A DNA stretch of 44,300 bases. Origin: Candidatus Flavonifractor merdigallinarum. GTDB lineage: Bacteria > Bacillota > Clostridia > Oscillospirales > Oscillospiraceae. Location: positions 1 to 44,300 of the forward strand of contig DXDX01000216.1 of assembly GCA_019115265.1 (NCBI GenBank). Reading direction: 5' to 3'. The notes below the pieces were generated by a model, which saw only the letters and a list, made by a program, of their open reading frames with translations, had not been told where the DNA came from and ran no database searches. Shown here one piece after another: positions 33,138 to 41,800 of this stretch; within the stretch, counting starts at the first letter, position 1; the number at the start of each line of letters is the position of its first letter. The translations under genes and the position numbers were made by a program.

Positions 33138-33734
33138 ATGGCAAAGCAAAAGCGAAACACCAAGGGCCGCATCATTGAGGCGGCCTGGCAGCTCTTCTAC
33201 CAGCAGGGCTATGACGACACCACCGTGGAGGAGATTATTGAGGCCTCCGGCACCTCCCGCGGCTCCTTTTACCACTATTTTGAGGGAAAAGACGCCCTCC
33301 TCTCCTCGGTGTCCTACCTCTTTGACCAGAAATACGAACAGCTGATGGAGACCATGGACCCGGAGATGGACCGCTTTGAGGTACTGATGTACCTCAACCG
33401 GGAGCTCTTTGCCATGATTGAAAACTCCATCTCGCTTGATTTGCTGGCCCGGCTCTACTCCTCCCAGCTCATCACACGGGGGGACAAGCACCTTTTGAAC
33501 CACAACCGCACCTATTATAAACTTCTGCGGCAGATTGTCCTCCAGGGGCAGCAGCGTGGGGAGCTGCGGGGGGATGTGACCGTCAATGAGATGGTGCGGG
33601 TATACGCCCTGTGCGAGCGGGCTCTCATCTACGACTGGTGTCTCTCCAGCGGGGACTACTCCCTGCTCCAGTATGGGCGGACCATGATGCCCATGTTTTT
33701 TCAGGGATTTCGGTCTCCGTCAAAAAATTTGTAG
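33138..33734 (+). CDS. TetR/AcrR-family transcriptional regulator
   Basis: The 198-residue regulator has an N-terminal helix-turn-helix (about 10-55: RIIEAAWQLFYQQGYDDTTVEEIIEASGTSRGSFYHYFEGKDALL) and an all-helical ligand domain without recognised signature. ATG 33138 follows AAAAGGAG at 7 bases. It lies between the carboxypeptidase and the PutP-type symporter genes, all on the plus strand, and could control either one. The 77-base gap before it has a loose CCCCGGG/CCCGGGG hairpin without a T-run. Confidence 0.92.
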   Translation: MAKQKRNTKGRIIEAAWQLFYQQGYDDTTVEEIIEASGTSRGSFYHYFEGKDALLSSVSYLFDQKYEQLMETMDPEMDRFEVLMYLNRELFAMIENSISLDLLARLYSSQLITRGDKHLLNHNRTYYKLLRQIVLQGQQRGELRGDVTVNEMVRVYALCERALIYDWCLSSGDYSLLQYGRTMMPMFFQGFRSPSKNL

Positions 33735-33842
33735 AAATTGTATAAATCATAAATTTAGAAGAATTCCACTCTTAAAACCCTTGCAGCAAAAGTAGTTTTA
33801 GAAAAAATTCTGAAATAGTGTACAGACTTTATTCTATACATC

Positions 33843-33879
33843 GTTCTGCATGTTGTTCTGCTTTTGTCTGTGCTATAAT
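33843..33879 (+). promoter_or_regulatory. Candidate putP promoter with direct repeats
   Basis: TATAAT lies at 33874-33879, 42 bases before the ribosome site. Upstream GTTCTGC occurs twice (33843-33849, 33855-33861), 12 bases apart, close to the expected -35, so they may be an operator or activator site. The -35 itself is weak. The whole gap 33735-33925 is AT-rich; nothing else was recognised. Confidence 0.5.
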
Positions 33880-33925
33880 ATCTCTCAATGTACGCCCCGT
33901 GGGGGCGGAGAGAGGAAGGAATGTT

Positions 33926-35449
33926 ATGACACAGGCACTGATCTTGCTGGCCATTGTGGTCTACCTGGGCGCCATGCTCTGGGTAGGCGTGGCCTACTCC
34001 AAGAAGAACAACTCGGTGGATGACTTCTATCTGGGCGGGCGGAAGCTGGGCCCCTTTGTCACCGCCATGAGCGCGGAGGCCTCCGATATGTCCTCCTGGC
34101 TCTTGATGGGACTGCCGGGCGTGGCCTATCTCACGGGCCTGGCGGAGGCCAGCTGGACCGCCATCGGTCTGGCGGTGGGTACGTATCTCAACTGGCTCAT
34201 TGTGGCCCGGCGTATCCGCCGCTACTCCCACCAGCTGGGGGCGATTACAGTCCCCCAGTTCTTCTCCAAGCGCTGGGGGGACCAGCGCAATCTGCTCTCG
34301 GCCATCTCGGCAATCGTCATCATTATTTTCTTCATCCCCTACACCGCCTCTGGCTTCTCCGCCTGCGGCAAGCTCTTCTCCAGCCTCTTTGGGGTGGACT
34401 ATGTGACAGCGATGCTGGTCAGCGCTGCGGTGATTGTGCTCTATACCGTGATGGGCGGCTTTTTGGCCGCCTCCTTTACCGACTTGGTGCAGTCCATCAT
34501 TATGACCATCGCTCTGGTGGTGGTCCTGGGCTTTGGCGTGACCAGCGCCGGGGGACTGAACGCGGTGATGGACAACGCCCAGTCTATGGCCGGGTATCTG
34601 TCCCTCTCCTCCATCTATGACCCGGCCTCCGGCAGCTCCAATCCTTACAGCGTGCTCACCATCTGCTCCCTGCTGGCCTGGGGTCTGGGCTACTTTGGAA
34701 TGCCCCACATTCTGCTGCGCTTCATGGCCATTGAGGACGAGAAGAAGCTCAGCCTCTCCCGCCGGGTGGCCTCCTCCTGGGTGGTCATCTCCATGGGCGT
34801 GGCCATCTTCATCGGCGTGGTGGGCAACGGCATGAGCCGGGCCGGTGTGCTGGAAAACCTCTCCGACTCGGAGACCATCATTGTCCACATCGCCACCCTC
34901 ATCAGTGAACACGGGACGCTGGCCGCGCTGCTGGCCGGTGTGATTCTGGCGGGCATTCTGGCCGCCACCATGTCCACCGCCGACTCCCAGCTGCTGGCCG
35001 CGTCCTCCTCGGTGTCTCAGGATTTGGGCAACGACTTTTTGAAGCTGGACCTCACCGGGCGCAAGGGCATGGTGGTGGCCCGGAGTGTGATGGTGCTCAT
35101 CGCTCTGGTGGCCGCTTTCCTGGCCCGGGACCCCAACAGCTCGGTGTTCCGGGTGGTGTCCTTCGCCTGGGCGGGCTTTGGCTCCGCCTTCGGCCCGGTG
35201 ATGCTCTTTGCCCTCTTCTGGAAGCGCTCCAACCGGTGGGGCGCTCTGGCGGGCATGATTGTGGGCGGCGCCATGGTGTTTATCTGGAAGTACCTGGTCG
35301 CCCCCATGGGCGGCGTGTGGGCCATCTATGAGCTGCTCCCCGCCTTCCTGTGCGCCAGCATCGCCATTGTGGTGGTGTCTCTGCTCACCCCCGCGCCGGA
35401 TCGGAACATCCTTGAGTCCTTTGAGTCCTACAACCGTCCCCAGGCGTAA
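33926..35449 (+). CDS. putP: Sodium/proline symporter (PutP family)
   Basis: The 507-residue sodium:solute symporter has about 13 membrane helices. PutP-type motifs are visible: VDDFYLGGRKLGPFVTAMSAEASDMSSWLLMGLPG near the N-terminus, the ILAATMSTADSQLLAASS sodium-binding helix, and AWAGFGSAFGPVMLFALFWKR. ATG 33926 follows AGGAAGGA; the ATG at 33921 is out of frame. Proline uptake would suit a Stickland fermenter, but substrate is inferred from family similarity and related solutes are possible. It is convergent with RNase J across a shared terminator. Confidence 0.9.
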   Translation: MTQALILLAIVVYLGAMLWVGVAYSKKNNSVDDFYLGGRKLGPFVTAMSAEASDMSSWLLMGLPGVAYLTGLAEASWTAIGLAVGTYLNWLIVARRIRRYSHQLGAITVPQFFSKRWGDQRNLLSAISAIVIIIFFIPYTASGFSACGKLFSSLFGVDYVTAMLVSAAVIVLYTVMGGFLAASFTDLVQSIIMTIALVVVLGFGVTSAGGLNAVMDNAQSMAGYLSLSSIYDPASGSSNPYSVLTICSLLAWGLGYFGMPHILLRFMAIEDEKKLSLSRRVASSWVVISMGVAIFIGVVGNGMSRAGVLENLSDSETIIVHIATLISEHGTLAALLAGVILAGILAATMSTADSQLLAASSSVSQDLGNDFLKLDLTGRKGMVVARSVMVLIALVAAFLARDPNSSVFRVVSFAWAGFGSAFGPVMLFALFWKRSNRWGALAGMIVGGAMVFIWKYLVAPMGGVWAIYELLPAFLCASIAIVVVSLLTPAPDRNILESFESYNRPQA

Positions 35450-35488
35450 AAAATTCCGCCGGAGCACTCAGCTCCGGCGGAATTTTTT
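35448..35488. terminator. Bidirectional terminator between putP and RNase J
   Basis: An 18-bp perfect stem (35448-35465 and 35471-35488), with six A at one end and six T at the other, works on both strands. It overlaps the stop codons of both convergent genes. Confidence 0.95.
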
Positions 35489-37145
35489 ACACTTCCATAA
35501 TGACAGGGAGAATCATGGGGTTGCGCTTGGTCTTTTTGTAGAGGAAATTGGAGAGGTCGTTTTTCATCTCCGCCTTGATGGCGGCCCAGTCGGTGCAGTG
35601 CTCCTGCTGGCAGCTCTCCAGGGCGTTGACCGCCACACGGCGCAGCTCTTCCATGAGTCCCTCGGACTCCTTCACATAGACAAAGCCCCGGGTGATGATG
35701 TCCGGCCCGGAGACCACGCTGCCGTCCTCGCTGGACATGGAGACCACCGCCACAATCATACCGTCCTCGGCCAGATGCTTGCGGTCCCGCAGCACCACGC
35801 TGCCCACATCGCCCACACCGTAGCCGTCCACAAACACCTTGCCGGCGGGGACGGTGCCATTGATCTTGGCGGAGTTCTGGGTCAGCTCCATCACCTTGCC
35901 GATGTCGCTGATGAGGATGCGGCGGGGGTCCATCCCCATCTCCTGAGCCAGCTTGGAGTGGGTTTTGAGCATCCGCTGCTCGCCGTGGACGGGGATAAAG
36001 AACTTGGGCTTCACCAGAGCGTGGATGATCTTCAGCTCCTCCTGGCAGGCGTGGCCGGACACATGGAGGGGTCCGCTGCGCTCGTTGATCACCTCGGCGT
36101 CCTTGCGGTAAAGCTCATTGATGACGCTGCCGATGGCGTGCTCATTGCCGGGAATGGCGGAGGCGGAGAGAATCACCCGGTCCCCGGCCCGGATTTCCAC
36201 CTGCTTGTGGGTGTTGAAGGCCATCCGGGTGAGGGCGGACATGGTCTCCCCCTGGCTCCCGGTGGTAATGATGCACACCTTGTTGTCCGGCAGGCTCTTG
36301 ATGTGATTTACATCCACCAGCACCCCGTCGGGAATCTGCATATAGCCCAGCTCCACCGACACCTTCATGGCGTTCTCCATGCTCCGCCCGGTGACGGCCA
36401 CCTTGCGGCCATACTTGGCGGCCACCGAGATCACCTGCTGGATGCGGTCCACGTTGGAGGCGAAGGTGGTAACAATGATGCGGCTGTCGCACCCCCGGAA
36501 CAGGGCGTCGAAGGAGGCGCCCACGCTCCGCTCACTTTTGGTGAAACCGGGGCGCTCCACATTGGTGGAGTCGGCCAGCAGGGCCAGTACGCCCTTCTTC
36601 CCCAGCTCGCCCAGGCGGGTCAAATCGGTCATCCCGCCCTGAATGGGGGTGGGATCGATTTTGAAGTCGCCGGTGTGGATGACGGTCCCGATGGGTGTCT
36701 TGATGGCAAAGGCCACCGCGTCCGCGATGGAGTGGTTCACATGGATAAACTCCACCGAGAACTTCCCCACCTTGACCACCTCGCCCGCCTCACAGGTAAC
36801 AAGCTTGGTCTTGTCCAGCAGGCGGTGCTCCTCCAGCTTGAGCTTCACCAGGCCCGCGGTCATGCGGGTGGCGTAGATGGGCACGTTGACGCTGCGCAGC
36901 AGGTAGGGAATGGAGCCGATGTGGTCCTCATGCCCGTGGGTGAGGAAAATGCCCCGAATCCGGTCCCGGTTCTTGATGAGATAGGTAAAATCGGGAATGA
37001 CCACGTCAATGCCGTACATGTCGTCATCGGGGAAACCCATTCCCACATCCACCACAATGATGTCCCCGCCGTACTCATAGACGGTGAGGTTCTTTCCAAT
37101 CTCATTGAGGCCGCCCAGAGAGATAATTTTCAGTTTTTCAGCCAT
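35487..37145 (-). CDS. rnj: Ribonuclease J
   Basis: The 552-residue metallo-beta-lactamase/beta-CASP nuclease acts in mRNA decay and 5'-end maturation. The metal-binding HGHEDH is at 70-75, with further motifs VNHSIADA, HTGDFKID, LADSTNVERPG, FASNVDRIQ, GSQGETMSAL, SGHACQEELK and VHGEQRM. ATG 37145 gives the family start (MAEKLKIISLGGLNEIGKN); AAAGGAG lies rather far upstream (about 14 bases), and the GTG 15 bases earlier is too close to it. The gene is preceded by an unusually long GC-rich structured gap. Confidence 0.95.
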   Translation of the reverse strand: MAEKLKIISLGGLNEIGKNLTVYEYGGDIIVVDVGMGFPDDDMYGIDVVIPDFTYLIKNRDRIRGIFLTHGHEDHIGSIPYLLRSVNVPIYATRMTAGLVKLKLEEHRLLDKTKLVTCEAGEVVKVGKFSVEFIHVNHSIADAVAFAIKTPIGTVIHTGDFKIDPTPIQGGMTDLTRLGELGKKGVLALLADSTNVERPGFTKSERSVGASFDALFRGCDSRIIVTTFASNVDRIQQVISVAAKYGRKVAVTGRSMENAMKVSVELGYMQIPDGVLVDVNHIKSLPDNKVCIITTGSQGETMSALTRMAFNTHKQVEIRAGDRVILSASAIPGNEHAIGSVINELYRKDAEVINERSGPLHVSGHACQEELKIIHALVKPKFFIPVHGEQRMLKTHSKLAQEMGMDPRRILISDIGKVMELTQNSAKINGTVPAGKVFVDGYGVGDVGSVVLRDRKHLAEDGMIVAVVSMSSEDGSVVSGPDIITRGFVYVKESEGLMEELRRVAVNALESCQQEHCTDWAAIKAEMKNDLSNFLYKKTKRNPMILPVIMEV

Positions 37146-37523
37146 GAAATCTGTTAACACTCCTTTGAATTTTGATTTTTATTCACATTTCGTCCACAAG
37201 GGACCTTGTTCCGCATAGAGAAAAGACAGACACAGCGCCGTGCTCCGGGCGCACCAAAAGAGGGGCGGACGCTCCCGCCTCTTTCCGGCCCTGCCTCGCC
37301 GGAAAAATGGGAAAACGCATCCGTCCGAATCACCCGGATTCAAGCTGTGTACCAGCGGCCACAGGGCGCAGACAGCGCCAGCGGCCTGAAACCAAAGAAC
37401 GGCCCGCACTGTGGGGCCCCGGTCCGCAAGACCCGCCGCCGCGTCAGGGACGCCCAGGGGCCGTGCGGAAAAAGCGTGCGCAGAAAGCACATCTGCGCGG
37501 ACAGGCTCTCTGCCTGCCCAGTA
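37146..37523 (-). other. Long structured leader (possible regulatory RNA) of RNase J
   Basis: About 380 bases without a convincing gene lie between a promoter-like element and the RNase J start. The stretch is GC-rich and full of short stems, for example TCCGGC/GCCGGA, GAATC/GATTC, GGCGC/GCGCC and a CCGCAC...GTGCGG stem containing GGCCCC/GGGGCC. I see no match to RNase P, tmRNA, SRP or a known riboswitch. It may be a long 5' leader or an independent small RNA; coding potential is poor in all frames. Confidence 0.4.
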
Positions 37524-37528
37524 CAGAG

Positions 37529-37561
37529 CATTGTACCATACTTATCCGAAAATGTACAATG
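37529..37561. promoter_or_regulatory. Symmetrical divergent promoter or operator
   Basis: CATTGTAC (37529-37536) and GTACAATG (37554-37561) are perfect inverted repeats. Read in either direction they give TTGTAC, 18 bases, TACAAT, so one palindrome could drive both RNase J (minus) and the DUF1653 gene (plus), or be bound by a dimeric regulator. Confidence 0.5.
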
Positions 37562-37632
37562 TTATTTTTCCTCTCTTCTCTGGATTGTATCTCGTTTCCC
37601 CCCATCTCATACCCCTTACCACCCAATTTTTC

Positions 37633-37661
37633 TGGGCAGAGGGGCTGTGCTGTGGTACAAT
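37633..37661 (+). promoter_or_regulatory. Candidate promoter of the DUF1653 gene
   Basis: TGGGCA (37633-37638), 17 bases, TACAAT (37656-37661), about 50 bases before ATG 37711. The -35 matches 4 of 6 positions. Confidence 0.45.
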
Positions 37662-37710
37662 AAAGCGAAATCGGTCCCGCGCCGGAGCGGGAGAAACGGA
37701 GGACAACGCT

Positions 37711-37947
37711 ATGGACGAACTGAGGCCGGGCCGGTACCGCCATTTCAAGGGGAAAGAATATCAGCTTCTGGGGACGGCCCGCCACTCGGAGACGGAGGAG
37801 CTGATGGTCCTGTACCGCCCGCTGTACGGAGAGGGCGGGCTGTGGGTGCGCCCCGCCGCCATGTGGTCGGAGTGGGTGGAGCGGGACGGCTATGCTGGTC
37901 CCCGGTTTACCCTGATTGCGGAAGAACAACAGGAGGATTCAGAATGA
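37711..37947 (+). CDS. DUF1653 family protein
   Basis: This 78-residue protein belongs to the DUF1653 family of small proteins of unknown function, recognised by the pattern PGRYRHFKGKEYQLLGTARHSETEELMVLYRPLYGEGGLWVRPAAMW. ATG 37711 follows GGAGG. Its stop overlaps the start of the ArsC-like gene (ATGA), so the two are translationally coupled. A role cannot be given. Confidence 0.88.
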   Translation: MDELRPGRYRHFKGKEYQLLGTARHSETEELMVLYRPLYGEGGLWVRPAAMWSEWVERDGYAGPRFTLIAEEQQEDSE

Positions 37948-38276
37948 ACATCCAGATTTTCGGCACATCCAAGTGCTTTGATACGAAAAAAGCCCAGCGC
38001 TACTTCAAGGAGCGCCGGGTGAAGTTTCAGATGGTGGATTTACAAAAATATGGCATCAGCCGCGGGGAGCTGACCAGCGTCAAAAACGCGGTGGGGCTAA
38101 AGAATCTCCTCAACGAAAAACACCCGGACGCCGCGCTGGTGAGCTATCTGGCCTACGACGAGGACAAGCTGGAAAAGCTGCTGGAAGAGCCCAGACTGCT
38201 GCGCACCCCCATTGTGCGCAACGGCAAGCAGGCCACAGTGGGCTACTGCCCCGAGGTGTGGAAAACCTGGGAGTAA
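37944..38276 (+). CDS. ArsC/Spx-family thioredoxin-fold protein
   Basis: The 110-residue protein has an N-terminal IFGTSKCFDTKKAQRYFKERRVKFQMVDL with one cysteine (residue 11), the position of the catalytic cysteine of ArsC and of the first cysteine of Spx, and the cis-proline segment LRTPIVRNG. Only one cysteine occurs at that site (CFDT, not CxxC), so it is neither a classical CxxC Spx nor a proven arsenate reductase. It follows the DUF1653 gene with a 4-base overlap. Its stop lies 63 bases before the 430-bp repeat. Confidence 0.85.
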   Translation: MNIQIFGTSKCFDTKKAQRYFKERRVKFQMVDLQKYGISRGELTSVKNAVGLKNLLNEKHPDAALVSYLAYDEDKLEKLLEEPRLLRTPIVRNGKQATVGYCPEVWKTWE

Positions 38277-38339
38277 GCAGCCGATATGGGGGACCACCCA
38301 ATCCAACTGGAGACTTTCTGCCCAGCCAAGCCGGGAAAT

Positions 38340-38769
38340 TTTGCGCTCGCCGCGCGGGCCGCTTACCCAGCGGGGGCACCGCTTTCTTTGCAAAGAAAGC
38401 GGTGGGAAAGAAAGCGCAGAGGGGGGCGCTGCCCCCTCTGCACTCCCCCCAATGCGCATCCGGGCTAAAGTTCCACTGCGGTGGAATTTCCCAAGCTCGG
38501 CGCCATTTGAACGGAGCGTTCCGCCTATGAGGAAAGTGTTGTATTGCCATGCAAGACAGGTAACCTCGATTTGGGAAAGTCTGTTGCCACAGAAAAAGCC
38601 ATAAATTTGCACCCACAAATGGGGCGGCCCCCGAAAAAGGCCGCCCTTTTGGAGGGGAGTGGAGAGGGGAACGAGAAGTTCCCCTCTCCGCCTTTTCTTT
38701 TCCCGGTTTCTTTTCTGCGAAAAGAAATCGGGCACCACCCGCGTAGGGTGCCCGCGCGGCGAGCGCAAA
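38340..38769 (+). repeat. 430-bp hairpin element with perfect terminal inverted repeats, copy C
   Basis: The best-preserved copy has perfect 20-bp terminal inverted repeats: TTTGCGCTCGCCGCGCGGGC (38340-38359) and its complement at 38750-38769. Internal structures are a 26-bp perfect palindrome (38378-38403), a CAGAGGGGG/CCCCCTCTG stem (38417-38440), GGGCGGCC/GGCCGCCC followed by TTTT (38622-38650), a 12-bp GGAGAGGGGAAC/GTTCCCCTCTCC stem (38661-38689), and a further hairpin about 38704-38731. It fills the convergent gap between the ArsC-like gene and addA. No open reading frame looks real. Confidence 0.9.
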
Positions 38770-38811
38770 CATCCCCCGGCTTGGCTGGGTGCCCACACTC
38801 AACCCCTTCCG

Positions 38812-41800
38812 TTACAATTCCACACCCTGGTCCAGTGCAAAGAACCACAGCACCCGGCGGGCCACCTGTTTTCCAGTGATGCGCTCCAACGCTCCAGTGT
38901 AGGTATCCATTTGTCCGCGGTAGCCCTCCACCCGCTCGGCCACGGTCTGGGCGTTTACCCGGTCGGTCTTGAAGTCGATGAGCGTGAGCCCCTCCGCCGT
39001 CTCAAAAAAGAGGTCAATGACGCCCTGGAGGAGCACCTCCTCCCCCTCTCCCGCCTCCGGCCAGTAGCGCCGGGCGGGGGACAACAGGGAGAATTTGAAC
39101 TCCCGGCGCAGATTGGAGGCCCCCCGCACCTCCTGCCCCAGAGGGGAGGCGAAAAAGGCGGCGATGGGTTTGGGGTTGACCGCCGCCCCCTGCTCCGGCG
39201 TGAGGAAGGCCTGGTCCACCAGGCGTTGAATCTCCCCCTTAATCTGAGCCACCGAATGGGTCTGGGCAAAGTCGATGTACTCCAGTACCAGATGGAGGGC
39301 AGAGCCCCGCTGGGCGGGGGTGAGGCCCCGCTCCTCCTGGGCAAAGCGGGGACGGCGCAGGTCGGGCTGCACACTCTGAGGGACTGTCTCCCCGCCGGCA
39401 GACTCGGCGGCCTCCTGGTCCAGCGCTCTCCCCTTGAGCTGGGTGGCGGTGAGCTTGGAGGGGAGCGCCACATCGGCGCTGTGGGGGTACTGCCAGGAGA
39501 GACGGCGCAGCAACTCCCCGTCCACCTTCCCCTGGACGTTCTCGGTCTCCTCCACCCGACGGCGGGGCGGGGCGGCCAGAGCGTCTCCCTTTACCCAGCG
39601 GATGTCCCACTTGGGCCCCAGCTCCACCCGGGACGGCGGGGCACTCCCCCCGGACGCATCCCGCAGAGGAGCCCCCTCCGGGCGGCACAGCACGGGGAGC
39701 AGCACCCACTGTCCCACCGACGCGCAGTCGGCCAGCGCCTGGGGGGCGGCGGGACAGCCCGCGTCGGGGAGGAGCTTAGCGATGTCCCTTCCGCCGCCGG
39801 TGAGGGCGACGGACAAAATGAGCTTCTCCCGCGCCCGGGTCATAGCCACATACAGCAGACGCAGCTCCTCCGCCATCATCTCATACTCCAGCTGCCGGGC
39901 CACTGCCCGGCGGGCCAGGGTAGGATACTCAATCTGCCGCTCCAAATCCAGCCGCTTGGGTCCCACGCCCAGCTGCGGGTGAAAGAGAATGGGGCGCTGC
40001 ACGTCCTCCCGGTTGAGCCGCCGGGACAGCCCGCACAGCAGCACCACGGGGAACTCCAGCCCCTTGGAGCGGTGGATGGACAGAATCCGCACCCCGTTCC
40101 CCCCGCCGGCGCTGGGTGCGGCAATGCGCTCCCCCCGGGCCTGGAGGCCGCTCAGGTAGGACAGAAAGCCAAACAGCCCCCGGTGTCCCGCCCCCTCAAA
40201 CCGCCGGGCCAGCTCCGCCAGCAGGAGCAAATTGGCCTGCCGCTCTTCCCCGTCGGACATGGCCCCAAAGACCCCCATCAGATTGGAGCCGTCATAGAGC
40301 TTCCACAGCAGTTGATAGCAGCTCAAATCCCCCGCCCCGAAGCGCAGCCGCTCCAGCTCGGCCAGAAAGGCGGCGCAGGCGGAGTCACCCTCCTGGGCTG
40401 CTCCCTCCACAGCGCTGAAGTAGTCCATCTCCCGCCGTCCGGCCCGGATTTGGGCCAGCTGGTCGGCGGTAAAGCCGTACACCGGCGAGCGGAGCACCGC
40501 GATGAGGGGGACGTCCTGCCGGGGGTTGTCCACCACCTGGAGGAGGGAGAGAGCCACATGCACCTCGGTGGAGGCGAAAAAGTCGCTTCCACCCTCCGCC
40601 TCCCAGGGGATGCCCCGCTCGCCCAGGGCGCGGGCGTAGTGGTGGAGCACTGTATTGGGGGAGCGGAGCAGAATGACCACATCCCCCTCGGTGATGGGGC
40701 GGGTGCTCTCCGGCCCCTCCGGGATGGGGAAGCCCTCATCCAGCAGCTGCCGAATGCGCCGGGCGGCAAAGCGGGCCTCCTGCAAGTCCTTGGACACCTT
40801 GGCGGCCTGCTCCTCTTTCGGCGTCTCCTCTCCCTCTGGCTCGTCCTCGGTCAAATCCAGGGCGTCCAGCTCCACCGCGTACCGGGGGTCCCGCTCTTCC
40901 GGTACGGGCCGCCCGGGGTAGAGGGCCTGCTCGTCGGTGTAGTCCATCTCCCCGAACTCCTCCGACATGAGGCCCCGGAAGAGGTAGTTGGCCCCCTCCA
41001 GCACCTCCGCGCGGGAGCGGAAGTTGCGGGAGAGGACAATGCGCCGCTCCTCCCCCTCCTTCGCCTGGGTGTAGGGCACAAAGGAGCGGTATTTTTCCAG
41101 AAAAATGGTGGGGTCGGCCAGACGGAAGCGGTAGATGGACTGCTTCACATCCCCCACCATGAAGAGGTTGGTCCCATCCCGGGAGAGGGCGGTGCAGATG
41201 GCATTCTGTACTGCGTTGGTGTCCTGGAACTCGTCCACCATAATCTCGTCGTACCGCCCGGAGAGCTGTCGGGCCAGCTCGGTGGGCCCCTCCGACCCCA
41301 CCAGAAGGCGCACCGTGAGGTGCTCCAAATCGGAGAAGTCCAGCACACCCCGGCGCTGCTTTTCGGCGGTATAGGCCGCCTCAAAGTCCCGCACCAGGGC
41401 AAAGAGGGCCTTCACTGCCGGATACACCGCCCGCAAATCCGCCAGCAGATCGCGGCTGCCGTCCTGAAAGCCCTCAGCCAGCTTTTCCATGCGCTTTTTG
41501 CATCGGCTGCGCAGCTCCTTTACCTGTTCGGTGTCGGCGCATCCCCCGCTCACCCGCTTGCGCCCCGGCGTGGGAAAGGGGATGGGCAGGGCGGCACAGG
41601 CCGCGTCCCACCCCCGCTCCGCCGCCGCGGCAAAGGCGGTGAGCCCCTCCAGCGTGGCGGAGAGAGATGGGGTGTAATTGGCGGAAAAGGTGTCGTCACA
41701 CTGGCACAAATCCAGAGCTCTTGCCATCTGTCCCGCCCAGTAGCGGGCCTGTTTGGCCGCGTCCGCCAGCAGCAGACGGCCCCACACCGTCTCCCCCGCG

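Noticed and set aside
33755-35467. 570-residue open frame antisense to putP
   Set aside because: Low-complexity His/Gly-rich translation opposite a clear sodium symporter gene.
37146-37523. RNase P RNA, tmRNA or SRP RNA at the RNase J leader
   Set aside because: Conserved cores of these RNAs (such as the RNase P GAGGAAAGTCC segment, the tmRNA tRNA-like end, and the SRP GGAAGGAAGCA loop) were not found on either strand.
38258-38604. Short overlapping frames inside the 430-bp element in all three plus-strand frames
   Set aside because: The two copies differ by indels and hairpin changes without keeping a reading frame, and no ribosome site or codon pattern supports translation. Database proteins of this kind would be annotation artefacts.
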